A DNA stretch of 64,000 nt. Origin: Streptomyces marokkonensis (GTDB lineage: Bacteria; Actinomycetota; Actinomycetes; Streptomycetales; Streptomycetaceae). The translations under genes were made by a program, and so were the position numbers. The notes under the pieces are model-generated. The model made no database searches and was not told where the DNA came from. It saw nothing but the letters and a program-made list of their open reading frames with translations. This document shows, piece after piece, positions 34,032-43,628 of the stretch (the first letter of the stretch is position 1; the number at the start of each line of letters is the position of its first letter). Where the stretch lies: the NCBI RefSeq assembly GCF_008312835.1, contig NZ_VSKS01000002.1:186001-250000 (forward strand). Reading direction: 5' to 3'.

Positions 34032-36179
34032 TCAGCCGTGGTTCAGCTCGAACCACACCACCTTGCCGGTGCTCAGCCGGGTCGCGCCCCAGCGCCGCGC
34101 CAGCCGGTTCACCAGGTACAGCCCGCGCCCGCCCTCGTCCGTGGCGCGCGCCTGCCGCAGCCGCGGCAGCTGCGGCACGTCGTCACCGACCTCGCAGCGC
34201 AGCACGTCCGTGCGCAGCAGCCGCAGCGTGACCGGCCGCGTCGCATAGCGCACGGCGTTGGTCACCACCTCGCTGACCAGCAGCTCCACCGAATCGCTGA
34301 GCTCCTCCATGCCCCAGCGGGACAGCGCCCGCCGGGCCAGCCGGCGGGCCCGGCCGGGAGCCGCGTCCTCCGGCTCAAGGAACCAGTACGCCACGTCGCT
34401 GGGGGCGATGCCGTCGAAGCGGGCGGCGAGCAGCGCGATGTCGTCGTCCCGGTCGCCCGGGCCGAGCATGTCGAGGACCTCGTCGCACAGGGCCTCCAGC
34501 GGCGGCGGATGGTCCGGGCCGGTCAGCTGCGCGGTCGCGGCGAGCTTCTCGCGCAGCTGCTCGATCCCGGTCCACACGTCCCGCAGCCGGGACTCCACCA
34601 GGCCGTCCGTGTAGAGCAGCAGCGTCGCCCCGGCGGGCGCGTCCAGCTCCACGGCCTCGAAGTCCACCCCGCCCACGCCGATCGGCGCGCCCGCGGGCAC
34701 CCGCAGCACCTCGGCCCGGCCGCCCAGCTCCAGCAGGATCGGCGGCGGATGGCCGGCGTTGGCGATGGTGATGCGGTGGGAGACCGGGTCGTACACCGCG
34801 TACAGGCAGGTCGCCATGCGGTCCACGCCCAGCCGCTGCGCCTGCTCGTCGAGGTGGTGCAGCACCTCCTGCGGGGGCAGGTCGAGACCGGCCAGGGTCT
34901 GCGCGGTGGTGCGCAGCTGGCCCATGATCGCCGCCGACGTCATGGAGTGACCCATCACGTCACCGACCACCAGCGCCACCCGGCTGCCCGGCAGCGGGAT
35001 CGCGTCGTACCAGTCACCGCCCACCCGCGCCGTCTCCGCGGCCGGCAGATAGCGCGACGCCAGCCGTACGCCGGTGCAGCGCGGCAGGGTCTCCGGCAGC
35101 ATCGTGCGCTGCAACTCGTCCGCGATGTACGCCTCCCGCCCGTACAGCACCGCCTTGTCGATGCCGAGGGCGCTGTGCGTGGCGAGCTGCGCGGCGACCA
35201 GCAGATCGTCGGCCTCGAACGGGATGCGTTCCGGACGGCGCAGGAACAGCGCCGCGCCGATCACCCGGCGCCGGCCGCGCAACGGCGCGAGAATCGCCCG
35301 CTGCCCGTCCGGGACGGCCGACGCGCCGTTCTCGCCGAGGAGTTCGGGCAGCGCGGCCCGGGCGGCCGGCGCGTCCGTGAACACCGGCCGCACGCCGCGC
35401 AGCACCTCGGCGAGCGCGCTGCCCGGCCGTACCGTGCACAGCTCCTCGCCGACCGAGTCCAGCTCGGACGGCTCCGGCTGGGCGACCGGCGCGAACCCGC
35501 CCTCGGTGTCCCGCTCCGCCGGGATGCGGTCGCTGCGGCGCAGCCGCAGCACCAGCGGGCCCGTGGGCCGCTCGTCGCCGACCGGCAGCGGATCGCGCAG
35601 ATAGACCAGGATCGCGTCGGAGAAGGTGGGCACGGTGGCCCGGCACAGCCCCATCACGATCTCGTCCAGGTCGATGCCGCGGGCGATGCGCCGGGTCGCG
35701 GCGCCGACGAACCGCAGCCGGTCACCGTCGCGCCGCATCGGCGTCGGCCGCCCGGGCTGTGTCACCTGCCCGGTGCGGCGTTCCTGGCCCTCGGGCGCCT
35801 GCGCCGGGATGCCCTGTCCCGCGGCCGGCTGCACCGGGATGCCCTCCGGGGCGGGACGCGGCCGGTGCGTGGCCGGTTCGCCGCCGTGTCCGGCGCCCGG
35901 CTGGGAGTGCTCGGAATCCGGTCCGGGCGCGGGGTCCTGGCCGGTGCCGCCGGGCGTCACGGTGTCCGGTGAGGCGGCACCCGACGACCCAGGGGACGCG
36001 GCCCCCGGCGCGGGCGGCTCACCGCCGGAGCGGCCCTGTACCGGTAAGGCGGCCCCGGTGCCCGGCACGCGGGCCGGTGACGGGGTACGCAGGAGCGCCC
36101 CGCGGGGATCCGCGGGGTCCACGCCCGGCTGCGGGCGCTCGAAGGAGGTCGGCTGCTCCGTCACGCGTGTCGAGTCCAT
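34032..36179 (-). CDS. GAF-PP2C phosphatase with anti-sigma-type ATPase domain (SpoIIE/RsbU-like)
   Basis: 715 residues. The N-terminal 170 residues are Pro/Gly/Ala-rich and disordered. A GAF-type sensor follows (about 170-330), then a SpoIIE PP2C domain with all metal motifs (GGDWYDAIPL, GDVMGHS, LYTDGLVESR, RDDDIALLA), then a C-terminal HATPase (VSEVVTNAVRYATRPVTLRLL to GRGLYLVNRLARRWG) of the RsbW kind. The combination lets one protein both dephosphorylate an anti-sigma antagonist and bind or phosphorylate partners. Streptomyces carry dozens of such proteins in partner-switching networks. It stands alone here, convergent with the PBP gene. Confidence 0.92.
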   Translation of the reverse strand: MDSTRVTEQPTSFERPQPGVDPADPRGALLRTPSPARVPGTGAALPVQGRSGGEPPAPGAASPGSSGAASPDTVTPGGTGQDPAPGPDSEHSQPGAGHGGEPATHRPRPAPEGIPVQPAAGQGIPAQAPEGQERRTGQVTQPGRPTPMRRDGDRLRFVGAATRRIARGIDLDEIVMGLCRATVPTFSDAILVYLRDPLPVGDERPTGPLVLRLRRSDRIPAERDTEGGFAPVAQPEPSELDSVGEELCTVRPGSALAEVLRGVRPVFTDAPAARAALPELLGENGASAVPDGQRAILAPLRGRRRVIGAALFLRRPERIPFEADDLLVAAQLATHSALGIDKAVLYGREAYIADELQRTMLPETLPRCTGVRLASRYLPAAETARVGGDWYDAIPLPGSRVALVVGDVMGHSMTSAAIMGQLRTTAQTLAGLDLPPQEVLHHLDEQAQRLGVDRMATCLYAVYDPVSHRITIANAGHPPPILLELGGRAEVLRVPAGAPIGVGGVDFEAVELDAPAGATLLLYTDGLVESRLRDVWTGIEQLREKLAATAQLTGPDHPPPLEALCDEVLDMLGPGDRDDDIALLAARFDGIAPSDVAYWFLEPEDAAPGRARRLARRALSRWGMEELSDSVELLVSEVVTNAVRYATRPVTLRLLRTDVLRCEVGDDVPQLPRLRQARATDEGGRGLYLVNRLARRWGATRLSTGKVVWFELNHG

Positions 36180-36453
36180 CCGTCCGGCGCACGCCGTGCG
36201 CGCGGTTCGTCCCGCCGAAACTCCGATACCCGGAATGCGTGCCCCCGGAACGGATTTCGCGTGTGGTCAGAGGTTGTTGCTGCGCGGCCGGCCGGCCGTT
36301 CCCGGCCGCTCCCGGTGTTTCCGTACCCCTCGCTCACGTCCTGCCGCCCCTCGGTGACGTTCGGTCAAGCCCGGCGCGTGCTCCGGTGGTTGCTGCCCCG
36401 CGCCCTTGCGGACGACGATCCTACGTTTCCCGCCCGGGGACTCAGCAAGGGTC

Positions 36454-37146
36454 TCACGAGGACACATGCGCGGGAGTGCGGTCCCAGTCCTGTGGCAGCG
36501 ACGGTACCGTCCAGGACGGATCCGGGCGCCAGTTCTCCCAGCCGTCCGAGAAGGGCGGCCCCCAGGCGCCGATCACCCCGACCGCGGCCCGCCCGGCCTC
36601 CCGCACCCTCCCGGCCAGCGCGGGGTCCACCAGCCCGTCCCGCCGGGCCTGCGCGAACTCGTCCTCGTCACGCCAGTACCAGGCCCGGTCCGGGTGCACG
36701 GAGATGTCCAGGAAGTGGTCCTCGGAGTCCACCCCGCCCGCCCAACGGGCCAGCGGCTCCTCCAGGTTCACGTACCAGTTCTTGAACTGCCAGCCCGGCT
36801 CCCAGAACAGCCACACCGACCAGGGGTCGCCGGGCCGGGCCAGCTTCAGCACACCGGTGCCGGACCAGCGGTCCCGCAGCACCGTGCGCGGCTTGGTGTA
36901 CCGGGTGGCGAGCGGCTCGCGGTGCACGGGCGTGCCGTCGGCGAGCACCGGTTTCACGCATTCGGTCCCGGGCGCCATCCACACGGCGAGCAGCTCCGGG
37001 TCGTCGCGCACGACCGTGACGGGGCGCGCGATGTGGATGCGCGCACCGCCGTTCTCCCGGTAACGCCACAGGATCTGCGTCCCGGGCACCCAGTGGCCGG
37101 CGCCCCGGCCCGCTTCCTCGCGCATCGTCGCTCCACCCTCTGCCAT
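36454..37146 (-). CDS. DUF402 domain (FomD-like) hydrolase
   Basis: 230 residues. DUF402 signatures: WRYRENGGARIHIARPVTVVRDDPELLAVWMAPGT, then WSVWLFWEPGWQFKNWYVNLEEPLARW and the acidic DSEDHFLDISVHPDRAWYWRDEDEFAQA, the metal-binding pocket of FomD-like nucleotide pyrophosphate hydrolases. The substrate here is unknown. TAACAT at about 37153-37158 could start transcription at ATG 37146 (leaderless). Alternatively ATG 37125 is preceded by an excellent GGTGGAG site within a 21-base leader, so the protein may be seven residues shorter. Confidence 0.85.
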   Translation of the reverse strand: MAEGGATMREEAGRGAGHWVPGTQILWRYRENGGARIHIARPVTVVRDDPELLAVWMAPGTECVKPVLADGTPVHREPLATRYTKPRTVLRDRWSGTGVLKLARPGDPWSVWLFWEPGWQFKNWYVNLEEPLARWAGGVDSEDHFLDISVHPDRAWYWRDEDEFAQARRDGLVDPALAGRVREAGRAAVGVIGAWGPPFSDGWENWRPDPSWTVPSLPQDWDRTPAHVSS

Positions 37147-37218
37147 GGCCAGATGTTAGGTGCCCCAGGCATACGACGCTGCGGCCCCGGTCACGGTTCA
37201 CCTCCGGGGCGGCGTGTT

Positions 37219-38622
37219 TTACGGCCGCGTCATCCGCAGGACGTCCAGCGCCTCGTCGAGCTGCTCGACGGTGAGGTCGCCGCGCTCGACGTAGCCGCCC
37301 TCGAGGACCACCTGCCGGATGGTCTTCCGCTCCGCCAGGGACTTCTTGGCGACCTTGGCGGCCTCCTCGTAGCCGATGTACTTGTTGAGCGGGGTGACCA
37401 CGGATGGCGAGGACTCGGCGTACTCCCGGGCCCGTTCACGGTGCGCGACGATGCCGTCGACGGTGCGGTCGGCGAGCAGCCGGGAGACGTTCGCGAGCAG
37501 CCGCACCGACTCCAGCACGTTCTTCGCGATGACCGGGAGCATGACGTTGAGCTCGAAGTTGCCGGAGGCGCCCGCGGCGGCCACGGTCGCGTCGTTGCCG
37601 GTCACCTGCGCGCAGACCATGAGCACGGCCTCCGGGATCACCGGGTTGACCTTGCCGGGCATGATCGAGGAGCCGGGCTGGAGATCGGGGAGGCTGATCT
37701 CCGCGAGGCCGGTGCGGGGGCCCGACGCCATCCACCGCAGATCGTTGGCGATCTTCGTCAGGCCCACGGCGACGGTCCGCAGCTGCCCGCTGGTCTCCAC
37801 GACGCCGTCCCGGGCGCCCTGCGCCTCGAAGTGGTCGCGCGCCTCGGTCAGCGGCAGTCCGGTCGCGCGGGCGACCTCCTCGATGACGGCGGCGGAGAAC
37901 CCCGGCGGGGTGTTGATGCCGGTGCCGACGGCGGTGCCGCCCAGCGGCAGCTCGGCGAGGCGCGGCAGCGAGGCGTTCAGCCGCTCGATCCCGTACCGCA
38001 CCTGGGCCGCGTAGCCGCCGAACTCCTGACCCAGCGTCACGGGCGTGGCGTCCATCAGGTGCGTGCGCCCGGACTTCACCACGTCGGCGAACTCCACGGC
38101 CTTGCGCTCCAGGGCCGTGGCGAGGTGATCGAGGGCCGGGACCAGATCACGGGTGACGGCGGCGGTCGCGGCGATGTGGAGGGACGACGGGAAGACGTCG
38201 TTGGACGACTGCGAGGCGTTCACGTGGTCGTTCGGGTGCACGTCCCGTCCCAGCCGCTCGGTGGCGAGCGTGGCGATGACCTCGTTGGTGTTCATGTTGG
38301 ACGAGGTCCCCGACCCGGTCTGGAACACGTCCACCGGGAAGTGCTCGTCCCACCGCCCCTCGGCGACCTCGCGGGCCGCCTCCTGGATCGCCTCGGCGAT
38401 GTCCTCGTCCAGCACCCCGAGCCGGGCGTTCACCTTGGCCGCGGCGCCCTTGACCCGCGCCAGCGCCTCGATGTGGGCGCGCTCCAGGCGCTGTCCGGAG
38501 ACCGGGAAGTTCTCCACGGCGCGCTGGGTCTGGGCGCGCCACTTGGCGTCGGCGGGTACCTTCACCTCCCCCATGGAGTCGTGCTCGACGCGGTAGTGCC
38601 GGTCGTCGTCCGTGGTCGTCAT
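37219..38622 (-). CDS. fumC: class II fumarate hydratase FumC
   Basis: 467 residues from ATG 38622 (GGAGG site). Class II signatures: [16 protein letters not shown], the active-site His in [13 protein letters not shown], and the superfamily loop [16 protein letters not shown] with the catalytic Ser. It converts fumarate and malate in the TCA cycle as an oxygen-stable homotetramer. A class I iron-sulfur fumarase lies 2 kb away in the same direction, separated by an unrelated peptidase gene and a terminator, so the two are separately transcribed. Confidence 0.97.
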   Translation of the reverse strand: MTTTDDDRHYRVEHDSMGEVKVPADAKWRAQTQRAVENFPVSGQRLERAHIEALARVKGAAAKVNARLGVLDEDIAEAIQEAAREVAEGRWDEHFPVDVFQTGSGTSSNMNTNEVIATLATERLGRDVHPNDHVNASQSSNDVFPSSLHIAATAAVTRDLVPALDHLATALERKAVEFADVVKSGRTHLMDATPVTLGQEFGGYAAQVRYGIERLNASLPRLAELPLGGTAVGTGINTPPGFSAAVIEEVARATGLPLTEARDHFEAQGARDGVVETSGQLRTVAVGLTKIANDLRWMASGPRTGLAEISLPDLQPGSSIMPGKVNPVIPEAVLMVCAQVTGNDATVAAAGASGNFELNVMLPVIAKNVLESVRLLANVSRLLADRTVDGIVAHRERAREYAESSPSVVTPLNKYIGYEEAAKVAKKSLAERKTIRQVVLEGGYVERGDLTVEQLDEALDVLRMTRP

Positions 38623-38682
38623 CGTCGTACCTCCGAAAGTGCACAGCAGCGGCCCGGGACGAGCGTATTCCCGGCGCGGCCG

Positions 38683-38717
38683 TCCGCCCCGCCGCGCGGG
38701 GAGCGCGGCGGGGCGGA
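38683..38717 (-). terminator. hairpin terminator of the aminopeptidase gene
   Basis: A perfect 15-base GC-rich stem (38683-38697 with 38703-38717) with a 5-base loop, 18 bases beyond the aminopeptidase stop and before the fumC leader. Confidence 0.75.
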
Positions 38718-38735
38718 GCACCCGTGGGGGGTCGG

Positions 38736-40175
38736 TCAGCCGCTCTGCAGGGTCACGTCGTCCAGGAGGAAGCTGGTCTGCAGGCTGTAGTCCTCGCTGG
38801 CGGTGAAGGTCAGGGTCACCGTCTGCCCGGCGTACGCCGACAGATTCACCGACCGCTGCACGTAGCCGCTGCCGGCGTTGGCGTTGGACAGGGTGGCGAG
38901 CGTGCTGCCGCCGGCCTTGACGGTGAACCGGTCGTAGGCGGTCGAGCCGGACTCGTCGGTGTCGATGTGCAGCCAGTAGCTCAGTGACGCCTGGGTGCAC
39001 CCGGACGGAACGGTCACCGTCTGGCTGATCGACTCGGTGCTCGTGGACCCGTTGCCGCCGAGCCAGGCGAACCGGGTCCCGCTGTGCGCCGGCCGGCCCG
39101 AGTGGGCGCCGATGGTGCCGGTGTTCCCGGTCCACGGCGAGGTCCCGCTCTCGAACCCGCCGTTGCCGACGACACCGGCGGTGTCGCAGCTGCCGCCGGT
39201 GCCGGTGTCCACGGCGCGCTGCCAGAGGGTGTACGCGATGCCGTCGGACGCGCGGTCGAGACCGGTGGTGTTGATGTTGGTGAGGGTGTCGCACGACCGG
39301 TGGTAGCAGGGGTCGTACGCGGACCCGGCGGTCCCGCCCCACTTGGCGGCCTGCGCGGAGGTCTTCCGGGCGCTGGCCCCCATGGCGTACCCGGAGGTCG
39401 GGATGCCGTACTGCTCGAAGGAGTAGTCGTCGCTGCGCCCGGCGCCCTCGGTGTTCTCCTCGGGCTGGAGACCCAGTGAGTCCCAGTACGCCTTCATCGG
39501 GGCGGCGGCGGACGAGGTGATGTGGTTGATGAAGTAGCCGCCGTTGGTGGAGGCGACCATGTCGAAGTTGTAGTACGCCTTGATCTTGGCGCGCTCGGTC
39601 GAGGACAGCGAACGGACGTAGAAGTCGGACCCGTTGAGGCCCTGCTCCTCGTCGGTCCACCAGGCGAAGCGGACCCGGTTGCGCATGGCGGGGTTCGTCT
39701 GCGCCAGCGTCAGGGCGTTCTCGAGCAGGGCGGCGGAACCGGAGCCGTTGTCGTTCATGCCGGGCCCGGCGGAGACGCCGTCGAGGTGGGCGCCGAACAT
39801 GATCACGTTGTTGGCGTCGCCCTTGGGCCATTCGGCGATCAGATTGGGCCCGGCGCCGCTGGTGCAGCCGGAGGTGCACGGCTGCTCGGTGACGGTGTAA
39901 CCGGCGGCCTGGAGCTTGCCCTTCACATAGGCGACGGAGTCGCGGTACCCCTGTCCGGTGGACCGGCGGTTCCCGCCGTTCCGCCCGGCGATGGCGCTCA
40001 GCTCGTTGAGATGCGCCTTCACTTTGTTCACGTCGACGTCGGGCGCGGCGGCGGCGGTGGGCGCGGCGGCGGCGGTGGTCGCGGCGGGCACGGAGCCGGC
40101 GGCCACGGCGGGGAGTGTTCCGCAGCCGAGCACGACAGCGAGCGAGACGCCCGCGACGGCGAGTCTTCGTTTCAC
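38736..40175 (-). CDS. secreted M28 zinc aminopeptidase (S. griseus aminopeptidase-like)
   Basis: 479 residues from GTG 40175 (GGAGGAG site); an in-frame ATG at 40226 is less likely. The signal peptide [16 protein letters not shown] is followed by a processed Ala-rich region. The peptidase domain (about 65-320) has zinc ligands in FGAHLDGV (His), [14 protein letters not shown] (Asp), [12 protein letters not shown] (Glu), YNFDMVAS (Asp) and CYHRSCD (His), matching the S. griseus leucine aminopeptidase. A C-terminal beta-sandwich (about 340-479, [14 protein letters not shown] to [12 protein letters not shown]) resembles a carbohydrate- or protein-binding module. It is secreted and releases N-terminal residues from peptides. 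Confidence 0.92.
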   Translation of the reverse strand: MKRRLAVAGVSLAVVLGCGTLPAVAAGSVPAATTAAAAPTAAAAPDVDVNKVKAHLNELSAIAGRNGGNRRSTGQGYRDSVAYVKGKLQAAGYTVTEQPCTSGCTSGAGPNLIAEWPKGDANNVIMFGAHLDGVSAGPGMNDNGSGSAALLENALTLAQTNPAMRNRVRFAWWTDEEQGLNGSDFYVRSLSSTERAKIKAYYNFDMVASTNGGYFINHITSSAAAPMKAYWDSLGLQPEENTEGAGRSDDYSFEQYGIPTSGYAMGASARKTSAQAAKWGGTAGSAYDPCYHRSCDTLTNINTTGLDRASDGIAYTLWQRAVDTGTGGSCDTAGVVGNGGFESGTSPWTGNTGTIGAHSGRPAHSGTRFAWLGGNGSTSTESISQTVTVPSGCTQASLSYWLHIDTDESGSTAYDRFTVKAGGSTLATLSNANAGSGYVQRSVNLSAYAGQTVTLTFTASEDYSLQTSFLLDDVTLQSG

Positions 40176-40486
40176 CTGGGTCTCCTCCGGGAGGTGGCTG
40201 TGGGGTGAGCCACGCAGGATTGACATGGCATGTGCATGTCGGAGCGACGAGAAGACTCACAGCGATGGTTGAGCCAGTCAACGGAAAGGGCAGGACAGAG
40301 GCCAGATTGTCCGAAAGCAGCACACGAAGTCCGCTATGCGGACACGCCGGACAGAGCTGAATCAGCCTGTCCGGCGTGTGAGGACAAGGCCCGTCCAGAG
40401 CCGAAGGGGGCTGGGGGCGCGGCCCCCGGGGACGGGACGGGAAGGGGCGGCGGGGGCGGAGGAAACGCCCCGCCGCACCGCGGGGG
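40176..40486. other. 311-base spacer between two minus-strand genes
   Basis: It holds the promoter region of the aminopeptidase gene on the right of its start, the hairpin at 40342-40379 and a shorter GC hairpin at 40413-40427 that follow the class I fumarase gene. No gene was seen. Confidence 0.6.
40342..40379 (-). terminator. hairpin terminator of the class I fumarase gene
   Basis: A perfect 13-base stem (40342-40354 with 40367-40379) and a 12-base loop, about 110 bases past the fumarase stop. Confidence 0.6.
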
Positions 40487-42157
40487 CTACGCCTGCCCCG
40501 GCCCCCGCACCGGGATCGACGTGAACGTCGGCTGCTGGGGCGAGGGGTCCTGGAAGAAGTCGTTGCCCTTGTCGTCCACGACGATGAACGCCGGGAAGTC
40601 CTCGACCTCGATCTTCCAGACCGCCTCCATCCCGAGCTCCTCGTACTCGACGACCTCGACCTTCTTGATGCAGTCCTGGGCGAGCCGGGCCGCCGGCCCC
40701 CCGATGGACCCGAGGTAGAACCCGCCGTGCGCGTCGCACGCGTCCGTGACCTGCTTGCTCCGGTTCCCCTTCGCCAGCATCACCTTGGACCCGCCCGCCG
40801 CCTGGAACTGCTCCACGTAGGAGTCCATGCGCCCGGCCGTCGTCGGCCCGAAGGACCCCGACGCGTACCCCTCCGGGGTCTTCGCCGGCCCGGCGTAGTA
40901 CACCGGGTGGTCCTTCAGGTACTGCGGCATCTCCTCGCCCGCGTCCAGCCGCTCCTTGATCTTGGCGTGCGCGATGTCACGCGCCACGACCAGCGGCCCG
41001 GTCAGCGAAAGCCGGGTCTTCACCGGGTACTTGGTCAGCTCGGCGAGGATGTCGTCCATGGGCTGGCTGAGGTCGATCCTGACGACGTCGCCCTCCGACT
41101 CGAGCTGCTCGTCCGTCGTCTCGGGAAGGAACCGCGCCGGATCCGTCTCCAGCTGCTCAAGGAACACGCCCTCGGTGGTGATCTTCGCGACCGCCTGCCG
41201 GTCGGCCGAGCACGACACCGCGATCGCGACCGGGCACGAGGCCCCGTGCCGCGGCAGCCGCACCACCCGCACGTCGTGGCAGAAGTACTTGCCGCCGAAC
41301 TGCGCCCCGATACCGATCTTCTGCGTCAGCTCGAAGACCTTCTCCTCCAGCTCCTCGTCCCGGAAGCCGTGCCCGAGCGGCGACCCCTCGGAGGGAATCT
41401 CGTCCAGGTAGTGCGCGGAGGCGTACTTCGCGGTCTTCAGCGCGTACTCGGCCGACGTGCCGCCGACGACGATCGCCAGGTGGTACGGCGGACAGGCGGC
41501 CGTACCGAGCGAACGGATCTTCTCCTCCAGGAACTTCATCATGGAGGCCTCGTTCAGGACCGCCTTGGTCTCCTGGTACAGGAAGCTCTTGTTGGCGGAC
41601 CCGCCGCCCTTGGCCATGAACAGGAACTTGTACGCGCCGCCGTCCGTCGCGTACAGCTCGATCTGCGCCGGGAGGTTGGAGCCGGTGTTCTTCTCCTCCC
41701 ACATGGTGAGCGGAGCCATCTGCGAGTACCGGAGGTTCAGGTTCTGGTACGCGTCGTAGATGCCCCGGGACAGGGCCTCCTCGTCGCGGCCCGCCGTCAG
41801 CACGTTCTGCCCGCGCTTGCCCATGACGATCGCCGTACCGGTGTCCTGGCACATGGGCAGCACGCCGGCCGCCGCGATGTTCGCGTTCTTCAGCAGGTCC
41901 AGGGCGACGAACTTGTCGTTGCCCGACGCCTCGGGGTCGTCGATGATCCGGCGCAGCTGCGCCAGGTGGGCGGGGCGCAGATAGTGCTGGATGTCGTGGA
42001 CGGCCTCCTCGGCGAGCCTGCGCAGCGCCTCCGGCTCCACCTTGAGGAACGTCCGCCCGTCGGCCTCGAAGGTGGAGACACCTTCGGAGGTCACCAGCCG
42101 GTAGGGGGTGGTGTCCTCTCCCATGGGGAGCAGATCGGCGTACTCGAACTCAGGCAT
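40487..42157 (-). CDS. class I (iron-sulfur) fumarate hydratase
   Basis: 556 residues from ATG 42157; GAGGA lies at ideal distance from it, whereas the ATG three codons earlier abuts the site. It has the class I fumarase layout, an alpha domain (about 15-290) and beta domain (about 340-556). Cysteines likely to bind the 4Fe-4S cluster are in [27 protein letters not shown], and [13 protein letters not shown] nearby. The C-terminal part has [34 protein letters not shown]. The enzyme is oxygen- and iron-sensitive, unlike FumC. A WhiB gene and glpX follow nearby on the map. Confidence 0.95.
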   Translation of the reverse strand: MPEFEYADLLPMGEDTTPYRLVTSEGVSTFEADGRTFLKVEPEALRRLAEEAVHDIQHYLRPAHLAQLRRIIDDPEASGNDKFVALDLLKNANIAAAGVLPMCQDTGTAIVMGKRGQNVLTAGRDEEALSRGIYDAYQNLNLRYSQMAPLTMWEEKNTGSNLPAQIELYATDGGAYKFLFMAKGGGSANKSFLYQETKAVLNEASMMKFLEEKIRSLGTAACPPYHLAIVVGGTSAEYALKTAKYASAHYLDEIPSEGSPLGHGFRDEELEEKVFELTQKIGIGAQFGGKYFCHDVRVVRLPRHGASCPVAIAVSCSADRQAVAKITTEGVFLEQLETDPARFLPETTDEQLESEGDVVRIDLSQPMDDILAELTKYPVKTRLSLTGPLVVARDIAHAKIKERLDAGEEMPQYLKDHPVYYAGPAKTPEGYASGSFGPTTAGRMDSYVEQFQAAGGSKVMLAKGNRSKQVTDACDAHGGFYLGSIGGPAARLAQDCIKKVEVVEYEELGMEAVWKIEVEDFPAFIVVDDKGNDFFQDPSPQQPTFTSIPVRGPGQA

Positions 42158-42325
42158 CTCGCCCATTCCTCACTCGACGGAAGACCGCCCGCCTCCGTTG
42201 GCGGGCGCTCACCAGCCTAGGACCTGCCGTCGGCGGTGAACCTGTGAGGTTGTCCTCAGTCGTCCGCGCGGGAGACGTCCGCGCGCAAGACGCCCCTGCG
42301 AGAGTTGTCCGCGCGAGAGGGTAGT

Positions 42326-42339
42326 CGCGATCTATCGCG
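42326..42339. promoter_or_regulatory. palindromic operator-like site before the DUF1707 gene
   Basis: A perfect 6-2-6 dyad, CGCGAT-CT-ATCGCG, lies 6 bases upstream of the TACGCT -10-like hexamer (42345-42350) and 18 bases upstream of the GTG start. A regulator bound there would block the promoter. About four imperfect 15-base units with TCCGCGCG (42257-42320) precede it. Confidence 0.5.
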
Positions 42340-42357
42340 TTTGGGTACGCTGCTGCC

Positions 42358-43053
42358 GTGGACCTTCAGAAGCACGCCCAGCAGCCGGACACGGCACCGG
42401 GGGCCGCCGAGCTGCGCGCCTCCGACGCCGACCGGGACCGTATCGCCGACCTCCTGCGCGAGGCCCTCGCCGAGGGCCGCCTGACCGCCGACGAGCACGC
42501 GGAGCGCGTCGAGGGCGTGCTGGCCGCCAAGACGGTGGGGGAGCTGGACGTGTTCGTCCGGGACCTGCCGATAGCCCACCAGCGGCGCGCGGCCCACTCC
42601 TCCGCCCCCAGCCGGCCCACCGCGGGCGCGATCCCCGTCGACCCCGATGACAACGTGGTCGCGGTGTTCAGCGCCGCCGCCCGCAAGGGCCGATGGCGGA
42701 CCGGCCGCCGCATCCACGCGTACGCGATCTTCGGCAGCGTCGAGATCGACCTCAGCGAGGCGCTGTTCGACCACCAGCAGGTCATGATCAAGGCGTTCGC
42801 CGTCTTCGGCAGCGTCGAGGTCCGCGTCCCGGAGAACGTGTCGCTGCGCGGCACGGGCGGTGGCGTGCTGGGTTCCTTCGAGGTGGACACGCTCGACGCG
42901 ACCGACGACGAGGCCCCGGTGGTCTTCGTCGACGGCTGGGCGGTGCTGGGCAGCGTCGAGGCGCGGCCCAGGCGCGGCAAGTTCGTCGCGGACATCCTCG
43001 ACCGGGTGCAGCGCACGGTCGACAGGAGCATGCGCAAGCATCTCGGCCACTGA
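42358..43053 (+). CDS. DUF1707 protein with LiaF-like C-terminal domain
   Basis: 231 residues. The N-terminal DUF1707 SHOCT-like helix pair is ELRASDADRDRIADLLREALAEGRLTADEHAERVEGVLAAKTVGELD. The C-terminal domain is beta-solenoid-like with repeated AIFGSVEIDLSEALF, AVFGSVEVRVPENV and AVLGSVEARPRRG units, as in the cell-wall-active antibiotic response protein LiaF. It is thus a probable envelope-stress sensing protein without membrane helices. Start GTG 42358 appears leaderless, with TACGCT 8 bases upstream. Confidence 0.87.
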   Translation: MDLQKHAQQPDTAPGAAELRASDADRDRIADLLREALAEGRLTADEHAERVEGVLAAKTVGELDVFVRDLPIAHQRRAAHSSAPSRPTAGAIPVDPDDNVVAVFSAAARKGRWRTGRRIHAYAIFGSVEIDLSEALFDHQQVMIKAFAVFGSVEVRVPENVSLRGTGGGVLGSFEVDTLDATDDEAPVVFVDGWAVLGSVEARPRRGKFVADILDRVQRTVDRSMRKHLGH

Positions 43054-43161
43054 CCCGGCACGAGCGGAGCCCCGTCGGGGACGCAGTGCATAGGCGCGCG
43101 TACATCGGGTAAGCCTTGCTGCATCGTCTCTCGCTCGCGAAGCCGTCGTCAGGAGTAGACC

Positions 43162-43536
43162 GTGCTGCAACCGCCGCATTCGTCCCTGCAGGTAGCCGCC
43201 GTTCCGGCCCAGTCTGCGGCAGGGCGGGAGAGGGACCAGGACGCCCCCTGGCACACCGAGGCGGTGTGCCGGCGCGACGAGGCGGGGCTGTTCTTCGCGC
43301 CGTCGAAGGAGCCCACCGCCGCCCGGCTCTCCCGTGAGGAGGCGGCGAAGCGGGTCTGCGCCCGCTGCCCGGTCATGGTCGAGTGCCGCGAGCACGCCCT
43401 GCTCCAGCCCGAGCCGTACGGCGTCTGGGGCGGCCTCACCGCCGCCGAGCGCCGCGTGGTGCTGGCCCGCCGCAGGCGCCGCGACATGGAACTCAAGAAG
43501 ACCGCCCGCCAGGGCCGCATAGCGGCGGCGGGCTAG
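43162..43536 (+). CDS. WhiB-like iron-sulfur regulator
   Basis: 124 residues from GTG 43162 (CAGGAG site). Four cluster-binding cysteines (Cys36, Cys66, Cys69, Cys75) with the C-X2-C-X5-C spacing are followed by the GVWGG turn (87-91) and the basic RRRRRDMELKK DNA-binding tail. Wbl proteins bind a 4Fe-4S cluster that senses oxygen or nitric oxide and act with the principal sigma factor. Its position between the class I fumarase and glpX is the one I recall for wblI in S. coelicolor (SCO5046), but I leave the symbol open. A strong terminator follows. Confidence 0.95.
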   Translation: MLQPPHSSLQVAAVPAQSAAGRERDQDAPWHTEAVCRRDEAGLFFAPSKEPTAARLSREEAAKRVCARCPVMVECREHALLQPEPYGVWGGLTAAERRVVLARRRRRDMELKKTARQGRIAAAG

Positions 43537-43551
43537 CAGCGCGCACGAAAG

Positions 43552-43582
43552 AGGCGCCCCCTCCGCACAGGGGGCGCCTTTT
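43552..43582. terminator. hairpin terminator with T4 tail
   Basis: An 11-base stem (43552-43562 with 43569-43579), a 6-base loop and TTTT, between the convergent WhiB-like and glpX genes. Confidence 0.8.
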
Positions 43583-43628
43583 CACGCGCCGGGCCGGCCA
43601 GCTCGCCCAGGGGCGCTGGAGAGACGTT

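Noticed and set aside
37219-40323. FumC extended to over 1000 residues through the open upstream frame
   Set aside because: The extension overlaps the aminopeptidase gene and has no fumarase likeness; ATG 38622 with GGAGG gives the normal length.
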